The notes below the pieces were generated by a model. The model was given only the letters and a program-made list of their open reading frames with translations. It searched no databases and was not told the origin of the DNA. Below, piece after piece: positions 18,619 to 28,191 of a stretch of 64,000 nucleotides of DNA. The stretch is taken from NCBI RefSeq assembly GCF_017744675.1, contig NZ_JAGIAV010000002.1, forward strand, positions 682,001 through 746,000, given 5' to 3'. This DNA comes from Flavobacterium sp. (lineage in GTDB: Bacteria > Bacteroidota > Bacteroidia > Flavobacteriales > Flavobacteriaceae). Made by a program: the position numbers and the translations under genes. Every line of letters starts with the position of its first letter. Position 1 is the first letter of the stretch.

Positions 18619-21600
18619 ATGAGTTTCATAAACAGTATTATTAAAGTCTTTGTCGGCGATAAGTCGCAAAAAGATGTCAAAGCTTTACAACCTTACTTAA
18701 ATAAAATTAAAACATTCGAAGCTCCTTTAATGAGTCTATCAAACGACGAATTAAGAGGAAGAACCGTTTATTTTAAAGATAGAATCAAAGAAGCTAGAGC
18801 TGATAAGGATGCTAAAATTGCTGCGCTTAAAGCTGAAGTAGAAAACATTGAAGACATCGATAAAAGAGAAGATATTTATGATGCTATAGATGCTCTTGAA
18901 AAAGAAGCTTATGAAATCTCTGAGAAAACTTTATTGGAAATTCTTCCAGAAGCGTTTTCTGTAGTAAAAGAAACGGCTCGCCGTTTTAAAGAAAACTCTC
19001 ATATCGAAGTTACAGCAACTCCAAAAGACCGCGAATTCTCTGCAACAAAATCATATATTACGATTGATGGCGACAAAGCAATTTGGGCAAATAAATGGAA
19101 TGCTGCTGGAAAAGATATCACTTGGGACATGATTCACTATGATGTTCAGTTAATTGGTGGTATGGTATTGCACGAAGGTAAAGTTGCCGAAATGCAAACG
19201 GGTGAAGGTAAAACTTTGGTTGCTACGCTTCCACTTTACTTAAACGCTTTGACAGGAAACGGAGTTCACTTAGTAACTGTGAATGACTACTTGGCAAAAC
19301 GTGATAGCACATGGAAAGCACCTTTATTCGAATTCCACGGCTTATCTGTAGATTGTATCGATAACCACCAGCCAAGTACAGAGCAAAGAAAAAAAGCTTA
19401 CGATGCTGATATCACTTACGGAACAAACAATGAGTTTGGTTTCGACTACTTAAGAGATAATATGGCGCACTCTCCAAGCGATTTAGTACAGAGAAAACAC
19501 AATTTTGCCATTGTCGACGAGGTTGACTCTGTATTAATTGATGATGCTAGAACACCGCTTATCATTTCTGGACCAGTTCCTCAAGGAGATCGTCACGAGT
19601 TCAACGAATTGAAACCAAAAATCGAAAACTTAGTTGCACAACAACGCCAGTTAGCGAATGGTTTCTTAGCTGAAGCTAAAAAATTAATCAAAGAAGGTAA
19701 TACAAAAGATGGAGGTTTCCAATTATTGAGAGCTTACAGAAGTTTACCTAAAAATAAAGCATTAATTAAATTTTTAAGTGAAGAAGGAATTAAACAATTG
19801 CTTCAAAAAACTGAAAATCAATACATGCAAGATAACAATCGCGAAATGCATAAAGTGGATGAAGCTTTATACTTTGTGATTGAAGAAAAAAACAATCAAG
19901 TTGAATTGACAGATAATGGTATCAAATACCTTTCTGGAGATACTGATGCTGATTTCTTCGTTTTACCAGATATTGGAACAGAAATCGCTGCAATTGAAAA
20001 ACAAAAATTAGACAAAGACGCTGAAGCAGAAGCTAAAGAAAGATTATTCCAAGATTTCGGTGTAAAAAGCGAGCGTATCCATACTCTTACTCAACTTTTA
20101 AAAGCATATGCTTTATTCGAAAAAGATGTAGAGTACGTTATCATGGACAACAAGATTATGATTGTCGATGAGCAAACAGGTCGTATCATGGACGGTCGTC
20201 GTTACTCTGACGGTCTTCACCAAGCGATCGAAGCAAAAGAAAACGTAAAAATCGAAGCTGCTACTCAAACTTTTGCAACTGTAACATTACAGAACTATTT
20301 CAGAATGTACAGCAAATTGGCAGGTATGACCGGTACAGCTGTTACAGAAGCTGGCGAGTTATGGCAGATTTACAAATTGGATGTTGTTGAAATTCCAACC
20401 AACCGTCCAATTGCTAGACATGATAAAGAAGATTATATCTACAAAACAACACGTGAAAAATTCAATGCTGTTATTGAAGACGTTACCGAATTATCAAATG
20501 CTGGAAGACCGGTATTGATTGGAACAACTTCTGTAGAGATTTCAGAATTATTAAGCCGTATGCTTAAAATGAGAGGAATCACACACAACGTATTGAATGC
20601 TAAAATGCACAAGCAAGAAGCACAAATCGTTGAAGAAGCTGGTAAAGCTGGAGTGGTAACTATTGCAACAAACATGGCTGGTCGTGGTACCGATATTAAA
20701 TTGTCTCCAGAAGTAAAAGCTGCAGGAGGTTTAGCAATCGTGGGTACAGAGCGTCACGATTCTCGTCGTGTAGACAGACAGTTGCGTGGTCGTTCTGGTC
20801 GTCAGGGAGATCCAGGAAGTTCTCAATTCTACGTTTCTCTTGAAGATAACTTAATGCGTTTATTCGGTTCTGAAAGAGTGGCAAAAGTAATGGACAGAAT
20901 GGGACTTAAGGAAGGTGAAGTTATTCAGCATTCTATGATGACTAAATCTATCGAACGTGCTCAGAAAAAAGTAGAAGAAAACAACTTTGGTGTTCGTAAA
21001 CGTTTATTAGAATATGATGACGTAATGAACTCTCAACGTGAAGTTGTGTACAAACGTCGTCGTCACGCATTGTTCGGAGAGCGTTTGAAACTGGATATTG
21101 CGAATATGCTTTATGATACTTGCGAATTAATCGTAAACAATAGTAAAGTAGCTAATGACTTTAAAGGATTTGAATTTGATTTAATTCGTTATTTCGGAAT
21201 CACTTCTCCAATTTCAGAAGCAGATTTTGCTAAATTATCAGACATCGAAGTTACAGGAAAAGTATACAAAGAAGCTTTAGCATTCTATACAGAAAAAACA
21301 GAAAGAAGCGCAAGAGAAGCTTTCCCAATTATTAAAGGAGTTTACGAAGAGCCAAACAACCATTTTGAAAGAATTGTTGTTCCATTTACAGACGGAATCA
21401 AAACTTTAAATGTGGTAACTGACTTGAAAAAAGCCTATGATAGCGAAGGTGCTCAATTAATTGCTGATTTTGAGAAAAACATCACCCTTTCTATTGTTGA
21501 TGAAGCTTGGAAAAAACACTTACGCAAAATGGACGAATTGAAACAATCTGTTCAATTGGCTGTTCACGAGCAAAAAGATCCATTGCTAATCTATAAATTA

Positions 21601-21960
21601 GAAGCTTTCAACTTGTTTAGAGGAATGTTGGACAACGTAAACAAAGAAGTTATTTCATTCTTATTTAAAGGTGATTTACCTGCTCAAAACGCTCCAGAAA
21701 TTCACGAAGCAAGAGAAGTTCGTCAAAAAGAAAACTTACAATTAAGTAAAGACGAAATTCCAAATAGCGAAAGCATCAACCGTGAAGCTGGAGAAACACA
21801 ACAGCGTCAGGTTACTGAAACTATCGTTAGAGATATGCCAAAAATCAACAGAAACGATACTGTTGTAGTTCAAGAAGTTGCGACTGGTAAAACAGAAACA
21901 ATGAAATACAAAAAAGCAGAAGCTTTAATTGCTGCTGGAACTTGGGTTTTAATTAACTAA
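18619..21960 (+). CDS. secA: Preprotein translocase ATPase SecA
   Basis: A 1113-residue motor that pushes unfolded precursors through SecYEG. Walker A MQTGEGKT lies near 192-199, the DEAD-type [20 protein letters not shown] starts near 298, and the second helicase half shows [24 protein letters not shown] and the arginine-rich [18 protein letters not shown]. Longer than the roughly 900-residue Escherichia coli protein because of a helical insert of about 150 residues after ISGPVPQG, usual in Bacteroidetes. The C-terminus ends in VLIN and lacks the zinc-binding CxCxnCH tail that binds SecB. Confidence 0.98.
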   Translation: MSFINSIIKVFVGDKSQKDVKALQPYLNKIKTFEAPLMSLSNDELRGRTVYFKDRIKEARADKDAKIAALKAEVENIEDIDKREDIYDAIDALEKEAYEISEKTLLEILPEAFSVVKETARRFKENSHIEVTATPKDREFSATKSYITIDGDKAIWANKWNAAGKDITWDMIHYDVQLIGGMVLHEGKVAEMQTGEGKTLVATLPLYLNALTGNGVHLVTVNDYLAKRDSTWKAPLFEFHGLSVDCIDNHQPSTEQRKKAYDADITYGTNNEFGFDYLRDNMAHSPSDLVQRKHNFAIVDEVDSVLIDDARTPLIISGPVPQGDRHEFNELKPKIENLVAQQRQLANGFLAEAKKLIKEGNTKDGGFQLLRAYRSLPKNKALIKFLSEEGIKQLLQKTENQYMQDNNREMHKVDEALYFVIEEKNNQVELTDNGIKYLSGDTDADFFVLPDIGTEIAAIEKQKLDKDAEAEAKERLFQDFGVKSERIHTLTQLLKAYALFEKDVEYVIMDNKIMIVDEQTGRIMDGRRYSDGLHQAIEAKENVKIEAATQTFATVTLQNYFRMYSKLAGMTGTAVTEAGELWQIYKLDVVEIPTNRPIARHDKEDYIYKTTREKFNAVIEDVTELSNAGRPVLIGTTSVEISELLSRMLKMRGITHNVLNAKMHKQEAQIVEEAGKAGVVTIATNMAGRGTDIKLSPEVKAAGGLAIVGTERHDSRRVDRQLRGRSGRQGDPGSSQFYVSLEDNLMRLFGSERVAKVMDRMGLKEGEVIQHSMMTKSIERAQKKVEENNFGVRKRLLEYDDVMNSQREVVYKRRRHALFGERLKLDIANMLYDTCELIVNNSKVANDFKGFEFDLIRYFGITSPISEADFAKLSDIEVTGKVYKEALAFYTEKTERSAREAFPIIKGVYEEPNNHFERIVVPFTDGIKTLNVVTDLKKAYDSEGAQLIADFEKNITLSIVDEAWKKHLRKMDELKQSVQLAVHEQKDPLLIYKLEAFNLFRGMLDNVNKEVISFLFKGDLPAQNAPEIHEAREVRQKENLQLSKDEIPNSESINREAGETQQRQVTETIVRDMPKINRNDTVVVQEVATGKTETMKYKKAEALIAAGTWVLIN

Positions 21961-21990
21961 TATTTTCTATACAAATAGTAAACATAAACA

Positions 21991-22025
21991 GACCCGACAG
22001 GTTTTTAAAATCTGTCGGGTTTGTT
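21991..22025 (+). terminator. Rho-independent terminator of secA
   Basis: A 9-bp stem ACCCGACAG/CTGTCGGGT (21992-22000 with 22012-22020), an 11-nt loop, then TTTGTT. The same stem core appears in the terminator at 44961-45000. Confidence 0.88.
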
Positions 22026-22079
22026 ATATATACAAATTCCCTATTGTTGTTTTTTAACATTAAATCGCTAAAATCATTC

Positions 22080-22108
22080 TTGTAAATAATAATTAAAATG
22101 TATTTTTG
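22080..22108 (+). promoter_or_regulatory. Promoter of the small Cys protein / TonB receptor operon
   Basis: TTG (22080-22082), an 18-bp spacer, and TATTTTTG (22101-22108). The -7 box covers a possible TTG start codon at 22106, which therefore cannot be the translation start. Confidence 0.75.
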
Positions 22109-22132
22109 CTCTCGAAAACAACGAAACACACT

Positions 22133-22510
22133 TTGAAACGACTTTTCGTCATATTTCTTTCCTGTATGCTATTAGTTCCTTCTTTTGGCAGTTTCTTTGT
22201 TTATACCTCATTCAAATTAAATCAAGAAGAAATTTCTAAAACGATTTGTGTGCAGCGTAAAATGGTTTTCAATACCTGTAACGGTCGTTGTGAACTTCAA
22301 AAAAGCTTAAAAAAATACGCTGACAACGAAAAAAGAATGCAAAACAATCTGAAAGAAAAAGCAGAAGTAGTTTACATTCAGACTCCAGTTTTAAACAACT
22401 TTAAATTAACAGGACTTATCGAATCAAAAGCAAAAATCTTCGCTTCATTCGACAAGAAACCTATTGCAATTGCAAATTCAATTTTTCATCCTCCATCCTA
22501 TTTTATATAA
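22133..22510 (+). CDS. Small secreted or membrane-anchored Cys protein of an uptake operon
   Basis: A 125-residue protein if translation starts at the TTG at 22133. The longer frame from TTG 22106 would begin inside the -7 promoter box. From 22133 the product begins with a clean signal/anchor sequence (MKRLFVIFLSCMLLVPSFG). The mature part contains ICVQRKMVFNTCNGRCELQKSL, with three cysteines in a C-x10-C-x3-C pattern that could bind a metal or heme or form a disulfide, then a Lys/Glu helix. It is followed 87 bp downstream by a TonB-dependent receptor and then a PepSY membrane protein, so a role in metal or siderophore uptake is likely but not shown. Family not recognised. Confidence 0.6.
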   Translation: MKRLFVIFLSCMLLVPSFGSFFVYTSFKLNQEEISKTICVQRKMVFNTCNGRCELQKSLKKYADNEKRMQNNLKEKAEVVYIQTPVLNNFKLTGLIESKAKIFASFDKKPIAIANSIFHPPSYFI

Positions 22511-22519
22511 ATTTTAAAA

Positions 22520-22585
22520 GTCAAAATTCTAGGACTTACAGTTTATAGCTTACGGCCTAAAGCCTACAGCTTAAAGCTTTAATTT
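22520..22585. repeat. Short-word intergenic element before the TonB receptor gene
   Basis: Degenerate words related to ACTTACAG, TTTATAGC, TTACGGCC, TAAAGCCT, ACAGCTTA and AAGCTTT, with partial self-complementarity (GGCCTAAAGCC, AGCTTAAAGCTT). It belongs to the same short-period style seen elsewhere in the window. Confidence 0.5.
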
Positions 22586-22597
22586 ATATAATTCAAA

Positions 22598-24757
22598 ATG
22601 AAAAAAATATACTTTACCCTATTAATTATGGGGCAATGTGTTCTTGCGCAAAATAAAACAACGCAAGACACAACCAAGTCGCAAGAACTTGAAAATGTTT
22701 TTGTAACCGCCAATCGTACGGCAACTTTAAGAAAAGAAACGCCAGTAGCCATAAGCAAATTAACTGCTAAAACGATCAATGAAACGAAAGCTACAGCCGT
22801 TTACGAAATTATAAACAAAACACCTGGCGTGTTGATGGTGAATTTAGGAAACGAACAGCATATGATGTCTATTCGCCAGCCTATGACCACAAATGCTTAT
22901 TATTTATATCTGGAAGATGGATTGCCGATTCGCCCAATGGGAATTTTCAACCACAATGCTTTATTAGAAATAAACCAATACAATCTGCAAAGCATTGAAG
23001 TTGTGAAAGGCCCTGTTTCTTCTCTGTACGGACCAGAAGCTGTTGGAGGAACAATCAATTTGATTTCGCTAAAACCACCGGTTGATCCTGAATTTAAATT
23101 TGGAATTCAAGCAGACAATTATGGCTATAGAAGATTTCAAGCTGCTGGAGGTGCAACAGTAGGAAAAGTAGGTTTTCATATTGCAGGAATATCAAGTTTG
23201 CAAGAAAATGGCTGGATGACGTATTCTGACTATAATAAGGACAATCTGAATGCAAGAATTGACTACAACATTTCTCCTTCTACCCGATTGATAAGCAACA
23301 CAATGTACGGAAAATACTATTCGGACATGAGTGGAACTGTAAACGAAGAATCTTTTAACAACAGAACTTACAAAAGCACTTCTGATTTTACGTATAGAAA
23401 ATCAGATGCCTTAAGAACTCGTTTAACATTAGAACATGATTGGAATAGCAATTCTAGCAGTTATATTACCGCTTATTTGCGTGACAATAAATTAGGCCAG
23501 AATCCGTCTTACGGAATTAAATGGAGTCCAACTGTAAATCCAACTACAGCAAAAGGCGAAGTCAATTCGAACAACTTTAAAAGTTATGGCGCAATTGGAC
23601 AACACACTCAAAAATTTGATTTCTTAAACACTAAAATTGTTGCTGGTGCTTTATATGATTATTCTCCTGTAACTTATTGGTCGTATGTAATTGATTTAAA
23701 AGCCAATTTAAACCCAGGACAGCCAGGAAAACAAACCGTTGATTCGTATGAAATCATTGCTGAACATCCAGATTCTAAACTTTCTGATTATACGGCAGAT
23801 ATTTTTAACACAGCTGGCTATGCACAAATCAGTTTTAATCCGATCGAAAAATTAGTGATTACAGTTGGCGGCCGATATGACAATATGAAAGTGAATTATG
23901 ATAACGCTATTGATCTTTCTACAGGAAGTAAAGTATATGATAAATTTACTTTTAAAGCTGGAGCCAATTATAATCCAGTAAAATTTGCAGGTTTTTATGG
24001 CAATTATTCTCAAGGGTTTGCTCCTCCTGGAATTACTTCCATTTTTAGAGCTAAACCTGGAACTGGCGGCACATCTGGCGTTCCTGCTGAATTTTATTAT
24101 AACCTAAAACCAGCAGATTTCGACAATTATGAAGTTGGAGGTTGGTTTTCTTTCTTAGAAAACAAATTAAATTTTGATTATGCTTTTTATTATATGGAAG
24201 GCAAAAATGAATTATTAAACATCAGACTTCCAGACAATTCAACCGATTATCGTTCTGCTGGAGAAACTCGCCATAAAGGAATTGAATTTGGCGCTTCGTA
24301 CCGACCATCAAAACAATTTAATATTCGTCTTGGCGGAACTTATGCGCAACATACTTATGTCGATTTTAAACTTTCAGACAAACCGTCAGATCCTATTCAG
24401 GATTTAAACGGAAAAGAAATGCCGTCAGCACCAAAATGGTCAGGAAATTCAGAAGTGAGTTATTATCCAAATTGGCTTCCTAATTTAAGAACTTCTATTG
24501 AATGGCAGCTTGTGGGCAGCTATTATCAAGATCAGATCAATACTGTAAAATATGACGGTTACAATATTTTTAATGCGCGAATTGGTTACCAATGGAGAAA
24601 AATTGAGGTTTACGGAAACGTGCTAAATCTTACCGACAAATTATATGCTTACAATGTTTCCAGAACAAATGTTGCCAATGCACAACCTACTTACACAGCT
24701 GCTGCTCCAAGAACTTTTGTATTCGGAATTCAATATAATTTTTCATTAAAAAAATAA
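22598..24757 (+). CDS. TonB-dependent outer-membrane receptor
   Basis: A 719-residue receptor. It has a signal peptide ending near VLAQ, a plug domain at about 40-155 (ENVFVTANR start, YYLYLEDGLPIRPMG, SIEVVKGPVSSLYGPEAVGGTINLIS), and a 22-stranded barrel ending in aromatic FGIQYNFSLKK. There is no N-terminal carboxypeptidase-like domain and no SusD partner, so it is of the siderophore/metal type rather than a SusC glycan importer. It imports its ligand across the outer membrane using TonB energy. The neighbours (Cys protein before, PepSY protein after) point to an iron- or copper-related ligand; the exact one is unknown. Confidence 0.93.
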   Translation: MKKIYFTLLIMGQCVLAQNKTTQDTTKSQELENVFVTANRTATLRKETPVAISKLTAKTINETKATAVYEIINKTPGVLMVNLGNEQHMMSIRQPMTTNAYYLYLEDGLPIRPMGIFNHNALLEINQYNLQSIEVVKGPVSSLYGPEAVGGTINLISLKPPVDPEFKFGIQADNYGYRRFQAAGGATVGKVGFHIAGISSLQENGWMTYSDYNKDNLNARIDYNISPSTRLISNTMYGKYYSDMSGTVNEESFNNRTYKSTSDFTYRKSDALRTRLTLEHDWNSNSSSYITAYLRDNKLGQNPSYGIKWSPTVNPTTAKGEVNSNNFKSYGAIGQHTQKFDFLNTKIVAGALYDYSPVTYWSYVIDLKANLNPGQPGKQTVDSYEIIAEHPDSKLSDYTADIFNTAGYAQISFNPIEKLVITVGGRYDNMKVNYDNAIDLSTGSKVYDKFTFKAGANYNPVKFAGFYGNYSQGFAPPGITSIFRAKPGTGGTSGVPAEFYYNLKPADFDNYEVGGWFSFLENKLNFDYAFYYMEGKNELLNIRLPDNSTDYRSAGETRHKGIEFGASYRPSKQFNIRLGGTYAQHTYVDFKLSDKPSDPIQDLNGKEMPSAPKWSGNSEVSYYPNWLPNLRTSIEWQLVGSYYQDQINTVKYDGYNIFNARIGYQWRKIEVYGNVLNLTDKLYAYNVSRTNVANAQPTYTAAAPRTFVFGIQYNFSLKK

Positions 24758-24763
24758 TATTTA

Positions 24764-24791
24764 GCCACTCCCGATAGCTACTGGGAGTGGC
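24764..24791. other. Intergenic hairpin between receptor and PepSY genes
   Basis: A 9-bp stem GCCACTCCC/GGGAGTGGC (24764-24772 with 24783-24791) and a 10-nt loop, followed on the plus strand by an A-run, not a T-run. It ends 14 bp before the PepSY ATG. It could protect the receptor mRNA or dampen translation of the next gene. Confidence 0.7.
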
Positions 24792-24805
24792 AAAAAAACT
24801 AAACA

Positions 24806-26401
24806 ATGAGTAAAGAAACTAAAAAAAAGTCTTCTAAGAAAGATTCTAAATTCATCAAAAAAGTCAAGCAACACATGTACAAATGGCATCGTGTTATTGG
24901 ATTAATTACTATTGTTCCGGTAATTTTCTGGACATTCTCTGGTTTAATGCATCCATTTATGGCTCATTTTTTTAAGCCTGAAATTGCTCGTGATAAAATA
25001 GAACAACCCATTATCGACAAAAGCCAGTTGCATTATTCAATTCAGGAAGTTTTACTGAAAAATGAAATATCGCAATTTAAAAATTTCAGAATTGTCACTT
25101 TTAATAACGCAACTTATTATCAGGTAAAAACAATTCTGGGCGAGCTTTGGTATTATGATGCTTCTACTGCCAAAAAACTGGAAAACGGAGATCAAAAGTA
25201 TGCCGAATGGCTTTCTCGTTATTTCTTAAACGACCAAAAAAGTGCCGTAAAAAATAGCGAAGTCGTAACCGAATTTACTTCGCAATACAAATACGTAAAT
25301 CGTTATTTGCCCGTTTATAAATTAAGTTTTGACCGTCCAGATGGCATGCAAGTTTATGTAGAAACTTCATCGAGCAAATTGGCAACGTACAACCCTATTT
25401 CTAGGCAAACTTTCATCTGGTTTTTCGACACTTTTCACAATTGGTCTTTTATAGATGCCATTTCTAATAATAGTATTCGAATTATTACCATGATTTTCCT
25501 GCTGTCTATAATTGGATTTTCTGCCTTGAGTGGTATCTTAATTTATGGTTTGCTTTGGAAACAATTCAAAAAAACTGACAGTATAACGCCCAAAAAAGGC
25601 TTAAGAAAATACCACCGCCAAATCGGAATTTGGATTTCGCTTTTTACATTGACTTTTGCATTCAGCGGTGCTTATCATGCGACTACAAAATGGGCGCCTT
25701 ATACTTTATCACAAATGGTTTATGAACCAACCTTTGTAACCAAAGAAATTCCTGAAGCAAACAATAATCTTAATTTAAATTGGAATCGTTTTCAAAATAT
25801 AAGTATCATTACGCTAAATGACACTACGTATTACAGATGTCAATTGCTTGAAAAAGATACTAAAAGATTTAAAATGCCAAAATCAGATTCGAAATGGAAT
25901 AAAAAAGAAGAGCCAAAATCTGAAGTGGTTTACATTAACGCAACAACCAATAAAATTGCACCAAATCTCGATTTAGAATATGCTGAATTTTTAGCTTATT
26001 ATTTTACCGATGGAGCTCCAAAAGCTTCTTGTTGCGAAATGATCGACACTTCAGAAGATGATTCTCAACCTTCTTTTGAAAATATAAAATTGTTGGAATC
26101 AAAAGTTCTAACCGATTTTGAAAGCAGAGAATATGGTTTTGTCAACAAAAGGCTTCCTGTCGTAAAATTGGCGTATGACACACCTCAAAAAACAACTTAT
26201 TTTATTGAAACCTCAACATCGAGATTGGCAGCAGTTATCAATAATTCAGATCGAGTTGAAGGTTACTCGTTTGCCATTTTGCATAAATTCTTATTTATGG
26301 ACTGGGCAGGAAAAAATATTCGAGATTTAGCAACCGTTTTGGCTGCGCTTTCGATCTTAATTGTGAGTGTTTTAGGTTTTATTCTTTTCTTGAAAAAGTA
26401 A
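24806..26401 (+). CDS. PepSY-associated inner-membrane protein (four TM helices)
   Basis: A 531-residue protein with a lysine-rich N-terminus and four membrane helices at about 32-52, 220-245, 268-290 and 508-530. Two related periplasmic stretches lie between helices; each carries a repeated NRYLPVYKLSFD / NKRLPVVKLAYD and VETSSSKLA / IETSTSRLA pattern, marking two PepSY units. Histidines in the helices (KWHRVIG, RKYHRQIG) are placed as in heme- or iron-reductase-like PepSY_TM proteins. A KASCCEMID segment adds a vicinal Cys pair. Such proteins accompany TonB siderophore receptors and probably act in reduction or release of the imported metal. Confidence 0.88.
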   Translation: MSKETKKKSSKKDSKFIKKVKQHMYKWHRVIGLITIVPVIFWTFSGLMHPFMAHFFKPEIARDKIEQPIIDKSQLHYSIQEVLLKNEISQFKNFRIVTFNNATYYQVKTILGELWYYDASTAKKLENGDQKYAEWLSRYFLNDQKSAVKNSEVVTEFTSQYKYVNRYLPVYKLSFDRPDGMQVYVETSSSKLATYNPISRQTFIWFFDTFHNWSFIDAISNNSIRIITMIFLLSIIGFSALSGILIYGLLWKQFKKTDSITPKKGLRKYHRQIGIWISLFTLTFAFSGAYHATTKWAPYTLSQMVYEPTFVTKEIPEANNNLNLNWNRFQNISIITLNDTTYYRCQLLEKDTKRFKMPKSDSKWNKKEEPKSEVVYINATTNKIAPNLDLEYAEFLAYYFTDGAPKASCCEMIDTSEDDSQPSFENIKLLESKVLTDFESREYGFVNKRLPVVKLAYDTPQKTTYFIETSTSRLAAVINNSDRVEGYSFAILHKFLFMDWAGKNIRDLATVLAALSILIVSVLGFILFLKK

Positions 26402-26408
26402 CTAAAAA

Positions 26409-26496
26409 GATGCTAAGATACTAAGATACTAAGGTTCTAAGATACTAAGTTTTTTTCTTAGAACCTTAGCACCTTAGTCCCTCAGAACCTCAAAAA
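26409..26496. repeat. Inverted 8-nt-period array between convergent genes
   Basis: Left arm (26409-26448): five exact 8-mers GATGCTAA, GATACTAA, GATACTAA, GGTTCTAA, GATACTAA. A T-run follows. Right arm (26457-26496): CTTAGAAC, CTTAGCAC, CTTAGTCC, CTCAGAAC, CTCAAAAA. The arms are near reverse complements, so the whole can fold into a long imperfect hairpin. It fills the gap between the PepSY gene and trmH and may act as a bidirectional terminator. Confidence 0.9.
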
Positions 26497-26498
26497 AC

Positions 26499-27161
26499 TT
26501 ATCTCGGATTATCTTGATAATATCTCGCTTCAATTCGTTTTATATCTCTTATAGAGTTTTTAGCCCAGTCTAAGCGTTTGGCTAAAATTTCTTCTTCTGT
26601 CAATTTCCAATTAATATCAGATCTGCGAAGTCTGTTGGTTAAACTTTGAATGATAATTGCGGCTGAAACAGAAATGTTCAAACTTTCTGTAAAACCAACC
26701 ATTGGTATTTTTAAGAAACCATCGGCATTGTCCATAATTTCTTGTGACAATCCTTCTTTTTCTGTTCCGAAGAATAAAGCGCTTGGTTTTGTGATATCAA
26801 AATCTTCCAACATACAATCTTTCTCATGCGGAGTTGTGGCAATAATTTGATATCCTTTACTTCTCAAATCAGAAAGACATCCCGAAACCGAATCAAATCT
26901 ATTAATGTCAACCCATTTTTGGGCGCCTAAAGCAATTTCTTTGTCTATTCGTTTTCCAAAACGCTGTTCGATTACATTCAATTCCTGAATTCCGAAAACT
27001 TCACAGCTTCGCATTACAGCGCTTGTATTATGCATTTGGTAAACATCTTCTACTGCAACTGTAAAATGCTTGGTTCTATTTTCTAGTACTTTTAAAAAAT
27101 TAGCTTTTCTATTTTCGGTCAATATATTTTCTAAGAATGTGAGGTAATCTAAATCAATCAT
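26499..27161 (-). CDS. trmH: TrmH-family tRNA/rRNA 2'-O-methyltransferase
   Basis: A 220-residue SPOUT methyltransferase. Motif 1 is NTSAVMRSCEVFG (about 44-56), motif 2 is ALFFGTEKEGLS (about 128-139), and motif 3 is VGFTESLNISVSAAI (about 155-169), forming the knotted SAM site. The close fit to TrmH, including the basic C-terminal extension, suggests 2'-O-methylation of guanosine 18 in tRNAs. rRNA-directed SpoU relatives are hard to exclude by eye. Normal length. It is convergent with the PepSY gene and lies 60 bp after the sulfotransferase gene, with a -7-like box of its own. Confidence 0.88.
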   Translation of the reverse strand: MIDLDYLTFLENILTENRKANFLKVLENRTKHFTVAVEDVYQMHNTSAVMRSCEVFGIQELNVIEQRFGKRIDKEIALGAQKWVDINRFDSVSGCLSDLRSKGYQIIATTPHEKDCMLEDFDITKPSALFFGTEKEGLSQEIMDNADGFLKIPMVGFTESLNISVSAAIIIQSLTNRLRRSDINWKLTEEEILAKRLDWAKNSIRDIKRIEARYYQDNPR

Positions 27162-27178
27162 TTTATTTATGTTTGGCG

Positions 27179-27186
27179 CAAAAATA
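27179..27186 (-). promoter_or_regulatory. Candidate -7 box for trmH
   Basis: The minus strand reads TATTTTTG, an exact TAnnTTTG match 17 bp upstream of the trmH ATG. The nearest TTG on that strand is 24 bp further up, longer than the usual spacer. Confidence 0.45.
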
Positions 27187-27221
27187 ATAAATAAAAGAGA
27201 AAGAAGACTTCAACTGATTTT

Positions 27222-28190
27222 TCAGCCTACCAAATCTTTCCTAAAATTGGCATTCAATTTTTCATGCAATAGATAGAGCTGATTCAAATCTACAGACAAA
27301 ACATCCTCTTTATAAGAATCTCCAGTAAAAACAGCACTTTCATTTTTAGAATGTTTTTTAAGACGTTCTAGCATCGCATTTAATTCATTTTCAAGAAAGT
27401 TGACATTTATAAAAGCTATAAATTGTTCGATCACATCTTTCATTCCGTCATTATAATTCAACATGATTACATTTTGGTCTCTGTCATAAAAATCCAGAAA
27501 AGCTTGGAAATATTTTTCTAAAACTAAAGCTTGATATTGCCTAAAATTCAACTCTTCAATCTCTTTAGAAGTAATTCCGAAAACACTTGGCGGAATTATA
27601 CTTGCAACCATATGCATTCCTGCCATCTTTTGGTGCGACCTTAAAACATCTGCTGGATTTCGGTACAACAATGCAAAAGGAATTTCAGGAAAAATCGATC
27701 TTAAATAAGAAGCTTTAAAAATACTCCAGGCATCCAATTTTATAATTAAATGCTTTTGTTCTGGAAATCTTTTCTGTCCCAGGAATCTTAAAACCGATTG
27801 CAGCAAAACTGTTTTGGTATGCTCCTCAAAAGCATCACTTCTCAAAATCTGATCTATGAGAGGCGCTTCAGAAACCATTATATTTTCTGGTGAAGTTGCA
27901 AGAGACTGACTCAACATTGTAGATCCGCATCTTGACACATGAAAAACCAATCCTTTTAAGTCAACAAAATCCAATTCTTTCGACCAATCAATAATATTTG
28001 CGGCTGTACTTATTAATTTAAATCGCTTTGAATTATAACTGTGGCTTTTACATTTTGCAATGGTTTCTTCAAAAAAAGGCTCTGCAAAGGGTATATCGGC
28101 CAAATAAAGCCATTCGAAATACACTTCATTATTTTTTTTGACCAATTTAATCGGAATCCAATTGGAAATAAGCTCTTTTATATTTTCCAT
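27222..28190 (-). CDS. PAPS-dependent sulfotransferase
   Basis: A 322-residue cytoplasmic enzyme. The 5'-phosphosulfate loop is HVSRCGSTMLSQ near 83-94 and the 3'-phosphate motif is LLYRNPADVLRSHQK near 174-188, both in the standard order for sulfotransferases. It would move sulfate from PAPS to a hydroxyl or amine. It begins 1 bp after the stop of the hydroxylase-like gene and shares an operon with cysC, which makes PAPS; the pair is thus self-consistent. The acceptor is unknown. Only about 60 bp separate it from trmH. Confidence 0.85.
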   Translation of the reverse strand: MENIKELISNWIPIKLVKKNNEVYFEWLYLADIPFAEPFFEETIAKCKSHSYNSKRFKLISTAANIIDWSKELDFVDLKGLVFHVSRCGSTMLSQSLATSPENIMVSEAPLIDQILRSDAFEEHTKTVLLQSVLRFLGQKRFPEQKHLIIKLDAWSIFKASYLRSIFPEIPFALLYRNPADVLRSHQKMAGMHMVASIIPPSVFGITSKEIEELNFRQYQALVLEKYFQAFLDFYDRDQNVIMLNYNDGMKDVIEQFIAFINVNFLENELNAMLERLKKHSKNESAVFTGDSYKEDVLSVDLNQLYLLHEKLNANFRKDLVG

Positions 28191-28191
28191 T

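Noticed and set aside
26409..26496. Possible CRISPR array because of regular short repeats
   Set aside because: Units are only 8 nt, directly adjacent without spacers, and degenerate; no cas genes are present.
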